Notes: a model not told the origin generated them from the letters alone. A stretch of DNA of 9,788 nt from Pseudonocardiales bacterium (GCA_013695005.1 JACDBJ010000498.1:1-9788); one strand, 5' to 3'; shown: positions 1-6,788, numbered from the stretch's first letter. Numbers and translations: made by a program.

Positions 1-2
1 GA

Positions 3-2465
3 CTCGACGAGGCCGACGGCTGGCTCCCGCCCGCGGGCGCCGCGCACCTGCGTAGCGGGGCGGAGATGGCCGACCGGTTCGACGCCCGCTACCCCGGGGC
101 GGTGCGCCGGGCCGCGGAGCTGGGCCGGGAGCTGGCGTTCGAGCTGAAGCTGGTGGCCCCCGACCTGCCGCCTTTCGACGTGCCCGGCGGGCGCAGCGAG
201 AAGCAGCTGCTGCGCGAGCTGACCTACCGCGGCATCGCCGAGCGCTACGGCAGCTACGACGAGCGCCCCGAGGCGTTCGCCACCGTCGAGAAAGAGTTGG
301 CGATCATCGAGGACAAAAACTTCCCCGGCTACTTCCTGATCGTGCACGACATCGTGCGGTTCTGTAAGGAGGCCAAGATCCTCTGTCAGGGTCGGGGCAG
401 CGCGGCGAACTCGGCGGTCTGCTACGCGCTGGGCATCACCAACGTCGACGCGGTGGAGCACAAGCTGCTCTTCGAGCGGTTCCTGTCCCCGGCCCGTGAC
501 GGCTACCCCGACATCGACCTGGACATCGAGTCCGACCGCCGCGAGGAGGCCATCCAGTACGTCTACGAGAAATACCACCGCACGCACTCCGCCCAGGTCG
601 CCAACGTGATCAGCTACCGCCCGCGCTCCGCCGTGCGGGACATCGCCAAGGCGCTGGGCTTCTCACCCGGCCAGCAGGACGCCTGGAGCAAGCAGATCGA
701 GCAGTGGAGCGGGCTCGACGCTCGGGACGTGCCGGCCGGGATGCCCGCGCAGGTCCTCGAGCTGGCCGACGAGCTGCTCGGCTTCCCGCGGCACCTGGGC
801 ATCCACTCCGGCGGGATGGTGATCTGCGACCGGCCGGTGTCGGAGGTGGTGCCGGTGGAGTGGGCGCGGATGGCGAACCGCACCGTGGTGCAGTGGGACA
901 AGGACGACTGCGCGGCCGCCGGGCTGGTCAAGTTCGACCTGCTCGGGCTGGGCATGCTCACCGCGCTGCACCTGATGATCGACCTCGTCGAGCAGCACCA
1001 CGGCAGGCGGTTCGAGCTGCACGAGCTGCAGCCGACCGACGCCGCGGTCTACGAGATGTTGTGCAAGGCCGACTCGGTCGGGGTGTTCCAGGTCGAGTCC
1101 CGCGCCCAGATGGCCACCCTGCCCCGGCTGCGGCCGCGCAAGTTCTACGACCTGGTCGTCGAGGTGGCGCTGATCCGGCCGGGGCCGATCCAGGGCGGCT
1201 CGGTGCATCCCTACATCCGCCGCCGCAACAAGCTGGAGGAGTGGGAGCACGACCATCCACTACTTAAGAACGCCCTGGACAAGACGCTGGGCGTGCCGCT
1301 GTTCCAGGAGCAGCTGATGCAGATCGCGGTGGACGTGGCCGGGTTCTCCGCCGCGGACGCCGACGAGCTGCGCAGGGCGATGGGCGCCAAGCGCTCGGCG
1401 GAGAAGATGCAGCGGCTGCGCGGGCGGTTCTTCGCCGGGATGGCGGCCAACGGGATCACCGACGAGCTGGCCGACAAGATCTTCGAGAAGATGCTGGCGT
1501 TCGCCAACTTCGGCTTCCCGGAGAGCCACTCGATCAGCTTCGCCTCGCTGGTCTACTACAGCGCCTGGTTCAAGCTGTACTACCCGGCCGCGTTCTGCGC
1601 CGCGCTGCTCAACTCCCAGCCGATGGGCTTCTACTCCCCGCAGTCGCTGGTCGCCGACGCCCGCCGGCACGGCGTCGTGGTCCGCGGCCCGGACGTCAAC
1701 CTCGGCGGCGCGGACGCGATCCTGCAGCCCGATCCCGCCAGCACGGGAGGCCAGGCGATCCGGCTGGGGCTGTCCTCGGTGCGCACCATCGGCGACGAGC
1801 TGGCCGCCGAGATCGAATCGGCCCGCGATGCCGGTGACAGCTTTGCCGACCTGGCGGATCTGGCCCGGCGGGTGCGGCTGACCGTCCCGCAGGCCGAGGC
1901 GCTGGCCACCGCCGGTGCGTTCGGCTGCTTCGAGGTGGACCGGCGGGCGGCGCTGTGGGCAGCCGGGGTGGTGGCCGCATCCAAGCCGACGCACCTGCCC
2001 GGCACCGCCGTCGGGCTAGAGGCGCCGGAGCTGCCCGGCATGACCGACGCGGAGCTCGCGGTCGCCGACGTGTGGGCCACCGGCGTCTCCCCGGACAGCC
2101 ACCCGATGGAGCACCTGCGCGAACGGCTGGACGCGCTCGGCGCGCTGCGGATCAACGAGCTCGGCGGCGAGGCGGAGGATGCCCGGATCCTGGTGGGCGG
2201 GCTGGTGACGCACCGGCAGCGGCCGGCCACCGCGGGCGGGGTCACGTTCCTCAACCTGGAGGACGAGACCGGGATGCTCAACGTCGTGTGCTCGGCGGGC
2301 CTGTGGCGGCGCTACCGGACGCTGGCGATCGGCAGCTCGGCACTGCTAATCCGCGGCCGGCTGGAGCGCGCGCCGGACTCGGGCGGCGCGGTGCTCAACC
2401 TGAACGCCGACAAGCTGGAGCGGCTCGTCCTCAAGGTGGCCGTCAAGTCCCGCGATTTCCGCTAG
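3..2465 (+). CDS. dnaE2: Error-prone DNA polymerase III alpha subunit DnaE2 (5' truncated by the window)
   Basis: Mutagenic C-family DNA polymerase used in damage-induced translesion synthesis; in actinobacteria it works with ImuA'/ImuB and the beta clamp (family knowledge). The frame is open to the left edge without a stop, and codons before the first ATG (66) read like DnaE2 (LPPAGAAHLRSGAEM), so ATG 66 is internal and the PHP domain of roughly 250-300 residues lies outside. Counting from ATG 66, the palm has GRGSAANSAVCYALGIT near residues 109-125, catalytic aspartates in PDIDLD (D149 and D151) and the third in KFDLLGL (D291). Finger and helix-hairpin-helix regions follow, and an OB-fold (ILVGGLVTHRQRP...FLNLEDETG) lies near residues 718-750. 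The end, KSRDFR, is typical of DnaE2. The GRGSAANS version and the short C-terminus separate it from replicative DnaE1. No imuA'/imuB is visible; they could lie upstream. Confidence 0.95.
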   Translation, partial: LDEADGWLPPAGAAHLRSGAEMADRFDARYPGAVRRAAELGRELAFELKLVAPDLPPFDVPGGRSEKQLLRELTYRGIAERYGSYDERPEAFATVEKELAIIEDKNFPGYFLIVHDIVRFCKEAKILCQGRGSAANSAVCYALGITNVDAVEHKLLFERFLSPARDGYPDIDLDIESDRREEAIQYVYEKYHRTHSAQVANVISYRPRSAVRDIAKALGFSPGQQDAWSKQIEQWSGLDARDVPAGMPAQVLELADELLGFPRHLGIHSGGMVICDRPVSEVVPVEWARMANRTVVQWDKDDCAAAGLVKFDLLGLGMLTALHLMIDLVEQHHGRRFELHELQPTDAAVYEMLCKADSVGVFQVESRAQMATLPRLRPRKFYDLVVEVALIRPGPIQGGSVHPYIRRRNKLEEWEHDHPLLKNALDKTLGVPLFQEQLMQIAVDVAGFSAADADELRRAMGAKRSAEKMQRLRGRFFAGMAANGITDELADKIFEKMLAFANFGFPESHSISFASLVYYSAWFKLYYPAAFCAALLNSQPMGFYSPQSLVADARRHGVVVRGPDVNLGGADAILQPDPASTGGQAIRLGLSSVRTIGDELAAEIESARDAGDSFADLADLARRVRLTVPQAEALATAGAFGCFEVDRRAALWAAGVVAASKPTHLPGTAVGLEAPELPGMTDAELAVADVWATGVSPDSHPMEHLRERLDALGALRINELGGEAEDARILVGGLVTHRQRPATAGGVTFLNLEDETGMLNVVCSAGLWRRYRTLAIGSSALLIRGRLERAPDSGGAVLNLNADKLERLVLKVAVKSRDFR

Positions 2466-2482
2466 TCACGAGGCCGGGGCCG

Positions 2483-2499
2483 CCGCAGAGGTTCTGCGG
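2483..2499 (+). terminator. Hairpin after dnaE2, probable intrinsic terminator without a T-run
   Basis: Perfect 7-bp inverted repeat CCGCAGA / TCTGCGG around a GGT loop, starting 17 bp after the dnaE2 stop. Outer GGC/GCC bases can extend the stem past a small bulge. No T-run follows, as in many actinobacterial I-shaped terminators. The function is inferred from position and structure. Confidence 0.6.
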
Positions 2500-2507
2500 G
2501 CCTATCA

Positions 2508-2526
2508 CGTGGTTAGGGTTACCTTA
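2508..2526 (+). promoter_or_regulatory. Possible IdeR/DmdR iron-box-like operator upstream of the P450 gene
   Basis: The 19 bp here match the DtxR/IdeR iron-box consensus (TTAGGTTAGGCTAACCTAA) at 13 of 19 positions by eye. Matches are concentrated in GGTTAGG and in ACCT, while the first three bases do not match. The site overlaps a possible -10 hexamer TAGGGT (2514-2519), which would suit repression. It can equally be read as a direct repeat of TTAGGG (2513-2518 and 2524-2529) with an 11-bp pitch. Binding is not shown; this is a weak to moderate prediction. Confidence 0.3.
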
Positions 2527-2554
2527 GGGCGACTTGACCATAGCCTCGGGTGAC

Positions 2555-3784
2555 ATGAGCCAAGGCCCACCGCCAACGGCGCCATCGCCGTTCACCGAGA
2601 CCACGGGACCCGCCAGGCACGCCGCCTTCGCCGAGCTGACGGCGACCGGTCCGGTGCAGCGCGTCACCCTGTTCACCGGCGCCCCGGTGTGGGTGGTCAC
2701 CGGCTACACCGAAGCCAGGGAGCTGCTCGCGCACCCCGACGTGGTCAGAGTGTCGACCAATCCCCAACGTGCCCCCGCGTACCGCGAGGCCCTCCCGGCC
2801 GACATCGCCGCCGCTATGGACCGGCATGTACTGAGTGCGAACCCGCCGGATCACACCCGGCTTCGGAACCTCGTGCAGGCGGCGTTCACCCGCAGGCGGA
2901 CGGAAGCGCTCGAACCGCGCATCCAGGAGATCACCGACGTGCTGCTCGACGGCCTCGCCGCCGCCGGAGCCGACGGCCGGCCCGTCGATCTCGTTGCGGC
3001 GTTCGGCTACCCGCTGCCGATGACCGTGATCACCGAGCTGCTGGGCGTGCCGCATCACCGACGGGACGACTTCCGGCGGTGGTCGGCAGTCCTGGTGAAC
3101 GCGTCGATGTACCCGGCCGAGGTCTTTGCCGACGCCGCGACGCAGATGGTCGGCTACATCCGCGAGCTGATCGCCGAGAAGCGTGCGGAACCCTCCGACG
3201 ACCTGCTCTCCGATCTGATCGCGGTCCGCGAGGGTGGCGACCGGCTGTCCGAGGACGAGCTCAGCTCGATGGTCCAGCTGCTGCTCATCGCCGGCCACGA
3301 GACGACCGTGAACCTGATCTGCGTCGGGATGCTCGCGCTGCTCACCCACGCCGACCAGCTGCAGCTGTTGCGAGCCGAGCCTGAGCGGCTGCCGGCGGCC
3401 GTCGAGGAACTGCTCCGGTACGACGGCCCGGTGCAGGTGACCCTCCCAGCTCTGACCGCTGCGCCGGTGCAGGTCGGCGACATCACGATCCCGGCGGGTG
3501 AGGTGGTGCTGCCCGCGGTGCTCGCCGCCAACCGAGACCCGGACCGGTTCGACGAACCAGCCCGGTTCGACATCACCCGGCCGGCGTCCTCGCACCTCGC
3601 GTTCGGCCACGGCATCCACCATTGCCTCGGCGCGCCGCTCGCCCGGCTGGAGGGCAGGATCGCCATCGGCTCGCTGATCGCCCGGTTCCCGGACCTGCGG
3701 CTCGCCGACCCAGTCGCCGAGCCGGCCCGCAGCCCTGGACTGCTGATGAACGGGCTGGCCGAGCTGCAGGTCGTGCTCCGCTAG
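2555..3784 (+). CDS. Cytochrome P450 (bacterial class I, CYP105/CYP107-like)
   Basis: Soluble heme-thiolate monooxygenase of 409 aa, a normal length for bacterial P450s, expected to take electrons from a ferredoxin and ferredoxin reductase. Diagnostic motifs are all present: the helix-C region NPPDHTRLRNLV, the I-helix oxygen-activation motif AGHETT (residues 246-251), the K-helix ELLR (E285, R288), and the heme loop FGHGIHHCLG (350-359) with Cys357 as heme ligand. I prefer ATG 2555 because the protein then begins in the usual P450 style; TTG 2534 is in frame but would overlap the putative promoter and operator. The ribosome binding site before ATG 2555 is weak. No ferredoxin, reductase or biosynthetic partner lies nearby, so it is an orphan here. 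The substrate is unknown: secondary-metabolite or xenobiotic oxidation is possible, and the upstream iron-box-like site would hint at iron-linked control if real. Confidence 0.93.
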   Translation: MSQGPPPTAPSPFTETTGPARHAAFAELTATGPVQRVTLFTGAPVWVVTGYTEARELLAHPDVVRVSTNPQRAPAYREALPADIAAAMDRHVLSANPPDHTRLRNLVQAAFTRRRTEALEPRIQEITDVLLDGLAAAGADGRPVDLVAAFGYPLPMTVITELLGVPHHRRDDFRRWSAVLVNASMYPAEVFADAATQMVGYIRELIAEKRAEPSDDLLSDLIAVREGGDRLSEDELSSMVQLLLIAGHETTVNLICVGMLALLTHADQLQLLRAEPERLPAAVEELLRYDGPVQVTLPALTAAPVQVGDITIPAGEVVLPAVLAANRDPDRFDEPARFDITRPASSHLAFGHGIHHCLGAPLARLEGRIAIGSLIARFPDLRLADPVAEPARSPGLLMNGLAELQVVLR

Positions 3785-3835
3785 CTCGCCGCTGGACGTC
3801 GCGCCGCCTGTCAACGCGTCTGCGACCATGGGTTC

Positions 3836-4690
3836 ATGACCGCCACGATCCTCGACGGCAAGGCCACCCGCCGCGTGCTGCTCGACGAGCTGAAGATCCG
3901 GGTGGACGCCCTGCTCGAGCGTGGCATCATCCCGGGGCTGGGCACCCTGCTGATCGGCGACGACCCAGGCTCGCGGACTTACGTCAGAGGCAAGCACGCC
4001 GACTGTGCGGCCGTCGGCATCACCTCGATCCAGCGTGAGCTGCCGGCCGACGCGCCGCAGGCTGAGGCCGAACGTGTCATCGACGAGCTCAACGCCGACC
4101 CGGCCTGCACCGGCTTCATCGTGCAGCTGCCGGTGCCCGAGCAGATGGACGCCGGTGCGCTGCTGGAGCGGATGGACCCGGGCAAGGATGCCGATGGGCT
4201 GCACCCGGTGAACCTCGGCCGGCTGGTGCTCGGCGAGCCTGGGCCGCTGCCGTGCACGCCTCGCGGAATCGTCGAGCTGCTGCGGCGCTACCAGGTGGAG
4301 ATCGCCGGCGCGCGGGTGACCGTGATCGGTCGCGGGGTCACCGTCGGGCGGCCACTGGGCCTGCTGCTGACCAGGCGCAGCGAGAACGCCACCGTCACGC
4401 TGTGCCACACCGGCACCAAGGAGCTGGCCGAGGAGATCCGCAGGGCGGACATCGTGGTGGCCGCCGCCGGCCGCGCCGGCCTGGTGACCCCGGACATCGT
4501 CGCGCCCGGGGCGGCGGTGCTCGACGTCGGCATCACCCGCAGCGACACCGGCCTGGTCGGGGACGTCCATCCCGATGTCGCCGAGGTCGCCGGCTACCTC
4601 GCCCCGATGCCCGGCGGGGTCGGCCCGATGACCAGGGCGATGCTGCTCACCAATGTCGTGGAACGAGCCGAAGCGGCAGCCAAGCGATGA
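3836..4690 (+). CDS. folD: Bifunctional methylenetetrahydrofolate dehydrogenase / methenyltetrahydrofolate cyclohydrolase FolD
   Basis: Cytosolic enzyme interconverting 5,10-methylene-THF, 5,10-methenyl-THF and 10-formyl-THF with NADP, supplying one-carbon units for purines and formyl-Met. The 284-aa length is typical. Visible family motifs: the catalytic YxxxK (Y49, K53 in SRTYVRGKHADC), QLPVP (97-101), the PGKDADGLHPVNLGRL signature (115-130), PCTPRGIVELL (139-149), the nucleotide-binding loop GRGVTVGRPLG (165-175; many bacteria have GRS at its start), and the C-terminal PMPGGVGPMTRAMLL signature (258-271). The start ATG 3836 gives the expected N-terminus (TATILDGKATR). Its TGA overlaps the ATG of the next gene (ATGA), so the two are probably translationally coupled. 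It follows the P450 gene by 51 bp. Confidence 0.96.
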   Translation: MTATILDGKATRRVLLDELKIRVDALLERGIIPGLGTLLIGDDPGSRTYVRGKHADCAAVGITSIQRELPADAPQAEAERVIDELNADPACTGFIVQLPVPEQMDAGALLERMDPGKDADGLHPVNLGRLVLGEPGPLPCTPRGIVELLRRYQVEIAGARVTVIGRGVTVGRPLGLLLTRRSENATVTLCHTGTKELAEEIRRADIVVAAAGRAGLVTPDIVAPGAAVLDVGITRSDTGLVGDVHPDVAEVAGYLAPMPGGVGPMTRAMLLTNVVERAEAAAKR

Positions 4691-4998
4691 CCGAACCAGT
4701 CAGCCGGTGGCGGGAAGGGCTCGCCGAGCGGGTCCCGCAGCACGCGTCGCTGGTGCTCGTCCTGGTGATCGTGGCGGCCGCCTTCCTACGGCTGGCCACC
4801 GAGAACTGGCGGGAGGGCGCGTTGCTGCTGGGCGGCTCGCTGCTCGTCGCGGCCGTGCTACGGGCGGTGCTGCCCAGGGTCAAGCTCGGGGTGCTCGCGG
4901 TGCGTGGCCGGGCGGTCGACGTCCTGTGCTACTCGGTGCTCGGCCTTGGTGTGATGGGGCTCGCGTCCACCATCACCCGGACCCCGTTCGGCGGCTAG
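4687..4998 (+). CDS. DUF3017-like small integral membrane protein
   Basis: A 103-aa protein with three hydrophobic stretches that look like transmembrane helices: about residues 20-37 (ASLVLVLVIVAAAFLRL), 43-60 (EGALLLGGSLLVAAVLRA) and 76-95 (VDVLCYSVLGLGVMGLAS), separated by short basic loops. Length, topology and the position directly after folD match the uncharacterised actinobacterial family DUF3017; this rests on recognition, not a search. The start is ATG 4687, overlapping the folD stop by 4 bp; the frame is open further upstream, but only through folD. mdh begins 10 bp after the stop, so folD, this gene and mdh look like one operon. Function unknown; no catalytic motif is visible. Confidence 0.8.
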   Translation: MTEPVSRWREGLAERVPQHASLVLVLVIVAAAFLRLATENWREGALLLGGSLLVAAVLRAVLPRVKLGVLAVRGRAVDVLCYSVLGLGVMGLASTITRTPFGG

Positions 4999-5008
4999 GG
5001 TCGCCGCC

Positions 5009-5986
5009 ATGGCGGCACCACGGACGGGAACAGCCCGAGCGGGCACGGTGGCGGTGATCGGCGCCGGTTTCTACGGCGCGACGACGGCCCAGCGGCTGGC
5101 GGAGTACGACATCTTCGACACCGTCGTGCTCACCGACATCGTCGAGGGCAAGCCCGAGGGGCTGGCGCTGGACATCAACCAGTCGCGGCCGATCGAGGGC
5201 TTCGAGACCAAGGTCGTCGGCCAGACCACCAGCCGCGACGGCGAGGGGTACGAGGCGATCGTCGGCGCCGCAGTGGTGGTGATCACGGCGGGGCTGCCGC
5301 GCAAGCCGGGCATGAGCCGGATGGACCTGCTGGAGACCAACGCCAAGATCGTCCGCCAGGTCTCGGAGAACGTCGCCCGGCATGCACCGGACGCCGTGTT
5401 GATCGTCGTGTCCAACCCGCTCGACGAGATGACCGCGCTGGCCCAGCTGGCCACCGGGTTCCCGCGGCAGCGGGTGATGGGCCAGGCCGGGATGTTGGAC
5501 ACCGCCCGGTTCAGCCACTTCGTCGCCGAGCAGCTGGGCGTCCCGATCGCCGACGTGCAGACCCTGACCCTGGGCAGCCACGGCGACACGATGGTGCCGG
5601 TGCCCAGCGCATGCACGGTGGGCGGCAAACCGCTGACCGAGCTGCTGGACCAGGCGCAGGTCGACGAGCTGGTCACCCGCACCCGAAACGGGGGCGCCGA
5701 GGTCGTGGCGCTGCTCAAGACCGGGTCGGCGTTCTACGCCCCGAGCGCGGCCGCGGCCCGGATGGCGCGCGCGGTGAGCGAGGACTCCGGCGCGGTGCTG
5801 CCGGTCTGCGCGTGGGTGGACGGCGAGTACGGCATCGACGGCGTCTACCTCGGGGTCACCGCCCAGATCGGCCGCGATGGCGTCCGGGCGGTGGTCGAGC
5901 GTGACCTCACCGCCGACGAGCTGACCGCCCTGCGCGAGGCAGCGGAGGCCGTGCGCGCCAAGCAGGCCGACGTCCGCGACCTCTGA
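5009..5986 (+). CDS. mdh: Malate dehydrogenase, NAD-dependent (LDH-like MDH family)
   Basis: TCA-cycle enzyme oxidising malate to oxaloacetate with NAD. The 325-aa protein has a Rossmann fold with GAGFYG (18-23) and an acidic end of strand 2 (D43 in LTDIVEGKPEG), which favours NAD over NADP. The substrate loop LPRKPGMSR has the two arginines of malate dehydrogenases (R98, R104) rather than the glutamine of lactate dehydrogenases. SNPLDEMT (135-142) and GMLDTARF supply N136 and the D164/R167 pair, and LGSHGDTM contains the catalytic histidine H191. It is of the LDH-like MDH type (as in Bacillus), not the cytosolic-like type found in mycobacteria and Streptomyces. The start ATG 5009 is preceded by AGGG (4997-5000) at a spacing of 8, overlapping the upstream stop codon. 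It is the last gene of the folD cluster and is followed by a hairpin with a T-run. Confidence 0.95.
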   Translation: MAAPRTGTARAGTVAVIGAGFYGATTAQRLAEYDIFDTVVLTDIVEGKPEGLALDINQSRPIEGFETKVVGQTTSRDGEGYEAIVGAAVVVITAGLPRKPGMSRMDLLETNAKIVRQVSENVARHAPDAVLIVVSNPLDEMTALAQLATGFPRQRVMGQAGMLDTARFSHFVAEQLGVPIADVQTLTLGSHGDTMVPVPSACTVGGKPLTELLDQAQVDELVTRTRNGGAEVVALLKTGSAFYAPSAAAARMARAVSEDSGAVLPVCAWVDGEYGIDGVYLGVTAQIGRDGVRAVVERDLTADELTALREAAEAVRAKQADVRDL

Positions 5987-6010
5987 CCCCACCGCTCGCC
6001 CGCCGCCACC

Positions 6011-6031
6011 GCCACTCATGTGGCTTTTCTT
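6011..6031 (+). terminator. Rho-independent terminator of the folD-mdh cluster
   Basis: GCCAC-TCAT-GTGGC (6011-6024) forms a 5-bp stem with a 4-base loop and is followed directly by TTTTCTT, 25 bp after the mdh stop on the same strand. The stem is short but GC-rich, and the T-run is rare in this high-GC context. Confidence 0.65.
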
Positions 6032-6047
6032 GCTCCCAGCGCATGTT

Positions 6048-6065
6048 CTGCCACCTGGGTGGCAG
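6048..6065. terminator. Second hairpin between convergent mdh and vapC
   Basis: CTGCCACC and GGTGGCAG form a perfect 8-bp inverted repeat around a 2-base centre, 14 bp beyond the vapC stop. There is no T-run on either strand. Its place between converging genes suggests a bidirectional block or 3'-end stabiliser; a protein-binding palindrome is an alternative. Confidence 0.5.
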
Positions 6066-6079
6066 GTCAAGGCCGTGGG

Positions 6080-6466
6080 CTAGGCAAGCTCGAACGGAGC
6101 GGTCAGGTCGGCGATCATCGGGAAGTGCCGCACGTTCAGGGTGGCCAGCTCGAGGTTGTGGACGTCCGCCGTTGCGGCGATGAGGTAGTCGGCCAGGCCG
6201 ATGCTCGCGTGCGAGCGGCGGTACTGGCGTCGCCACTCCGACGCTCGCCACGCGATCCTCGGGGTGACGGGCATCGTGGTCATGGACTGCAGCAGGCGGC
6301 GCACCTCGTGGCGCTCCGTGCTGCGCATCCCGCCGGCGATCTCGGTGATCGACAGCACGCTCACGCCGAGTGGGCCGGTCCGTTGCCGCGCGTCGGCGAG
6401 CCAGTCCCGGGCGGCCGGGACCTTGCGCAGGTGGGCGATCAGTACATCGGAGTCGACGAGGATCAT
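6080..6466 (-). CDS. vapC: VapC-type PIN-domain toxin (ribonuclease)
   Basis: Probable Mg2+-dependent endoribonuclease toxin that cuts RNA (tRNA or rRNA in studied VapCs) when its antitoxin is lost. The 128-aa protein is a single PIN domain of standard size. The acidic residues are in order: D5 in the N-terminal VDSDVLI strand, E42 in LSITEI, and D93 in GLADYLIAATA. The fourth site lies in LATLNVRHF (N111, as in many VapCs), with D101 nearby. Its ATG is 6 bp downstream of the vapB stop, so the pair is probably co-transcribed and translationally coupled. It converges on mdh. The specific RNA target cannot be told from sequence. Confidence 0.92.
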   Translation of the reverse strand: MILVDSDVLIAHLRKVPAARDWLADARQRTGPLGVSVLSITEIAGGMRSTERHEVRRLLQSMTTMPVTPRIAWRASEWRRQYRRSHASIGLADYLIAATADVHNLELATLNVRHFPMIADLTAPFELA

Positions 6467-6472
6467 GCGCCG

Positions 6473-6727
6473 TCAGAGGCTGGCGACGTGTTCGAGGTGC
6501 GCGACGCGGTCGCCGTCGGCCCTGTCCAGTTCGAGGCTCTCCCCGGCCAACGCTCCGAAGGACTCCTCGATGGCCGCAAGGTCGCCGGCCAGCCGCTCCT
6601 GGTCGCCGAACAGGTCGCGGTCCAGGATTTGCCGGATGAGCTCCGCCCGAGACATCCCTGCGGCCAGAGCCCGCTGATCGAGCCGCTCGCGCTGCTCGTC
6701 GGTGAGGTAGATGTTGGTGCGATTCAT
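6473..6727 (-). CDS. vapB: VapB-type antitoxin, ribbon-helix-helix (CopG/Arc fold)
   Basis: Antitoxin and likely autorepressor of the vapBC pair, 84 aa. The N-terminus has the ribbon-helix-helix pattern: a beta strand RTNIYLT (3-9), helix A (about 10-23) and helix B beginning GMSRAELIRQILDRDL (24-39). The rest, rich in acidic and hydrophobic residues, would wrap the PIN toxin. Two in-frame ATGs, 6739 and 6727, are each preceded by the same GTGGTGT. I choose 6727 because MNRTNIYLTDEQ is the usual antitoxin start and because a predicted promoter (-35 TTGGAG at 6762-6757, 16-bp spacer, -10 TATGTT at 6740-6735) would start transcription at or next to it, giving a leaderless mRNA. Starting at 6739 would add only MLWC. 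The gene is transcribed divergently from icd. Confidence 0.9.
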   Translation of the reverse strand: MNRTNIYLTDEQRERLDQRALAAGMSRAELIRQILDRDLFGDQERLAGDLAAIEESFGALAGESLELDRADGDRVAHLEHVASL

Positions 6728-6746
6728 ACACCACAACATACACCAC
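6725..6746. repeat. Perfect 10-bp direct repeat over the vapB start, candidate operator
   Basis: CATACACCAC occurs at 6725-6734 and again at 6737-6746, a 12-bp period. On the vapB strand each copy reads GTGGTGTATG, so both the start codon and its upstream context are duplicated in frame. Spaced direct repeats near the start are typical binding sites of ribbon-helix-helix antitoxins, so an autoregulatory operator is a fair guess. Confidence 0.5.
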
Positions 6747-6762
6747 TTTCTGGAGACTCCAA
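6735..6762 (-). promoter_or_regulatory. Predicted vapBC promoter, leaderless geometry
   Basis: On the minus strand, TTGGAG (6762-6757) and TATGTT (6740-6735) are separated by 16 bp. The last -10 base is 7 nt before the A of ATG 6727, matching the spacing expected when transcription starts on the start codon. Inference from hexamers only. Confidence 0.45.
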
Positions 6763-6788
6763 GCCGTACGCTCGTACCGTTAGGAGTC
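6755..6788. promoter_or_regulatory. 34-bp nested dyad in the vapB-icd divergent interval, candidate operator
   Basis: Outer arms GACTCC (6755-6760) and GGAGTC (6783-6788) and inner arms GTACG (6766-6770) and CGTAC (6773-6777) share the same centre at 6771/6772. The 5-base stretches between arms match partly, giving 13 of 17 symmetric positions overall. The left outer arm overlaps the predicted vapB -35. It could bind VapBC or another regulator, or form a stem in the icd leader. Confidence 0.5.

Noticed and set aside
66..2465. dnaE2 as a complete 799-aa gene starting at ATG 66
   Set aside because: DnaE2 proteins are over 1000 aa, and the frame stays open and family-like up to the window edge, so the N-terminal PHP domain is simply outside.
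2513..2529. Telomere-like TTAGGG repeats
   Set aside because: Only two units at an 11-bp spacing in a bacterial intergenic region; more likely part of a regulator site or chance.
2534..2554. TTG 2534 as the P450 start
   Set aside because: It would add seven residues not typical of P450s. ATG 2555 gives a normal start, though its ribosome binding site is weak, so this is not excluded.
2519..4570. 683-codon open frame on the minus strand across the P450 gene and folD
   Set aside because: It lies wholly antisense to two well-recognised genes and is rich in His, Gln, Arg and Gly from reverse reading of GC-biased codons. It has no recognisable domain and is a by-product of high GC.
4973..6070. 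365-codon open frame on the minus strand opposite mdh
   Set aside because: Antisense shadow of mdh; no motif and shadow-like composition.
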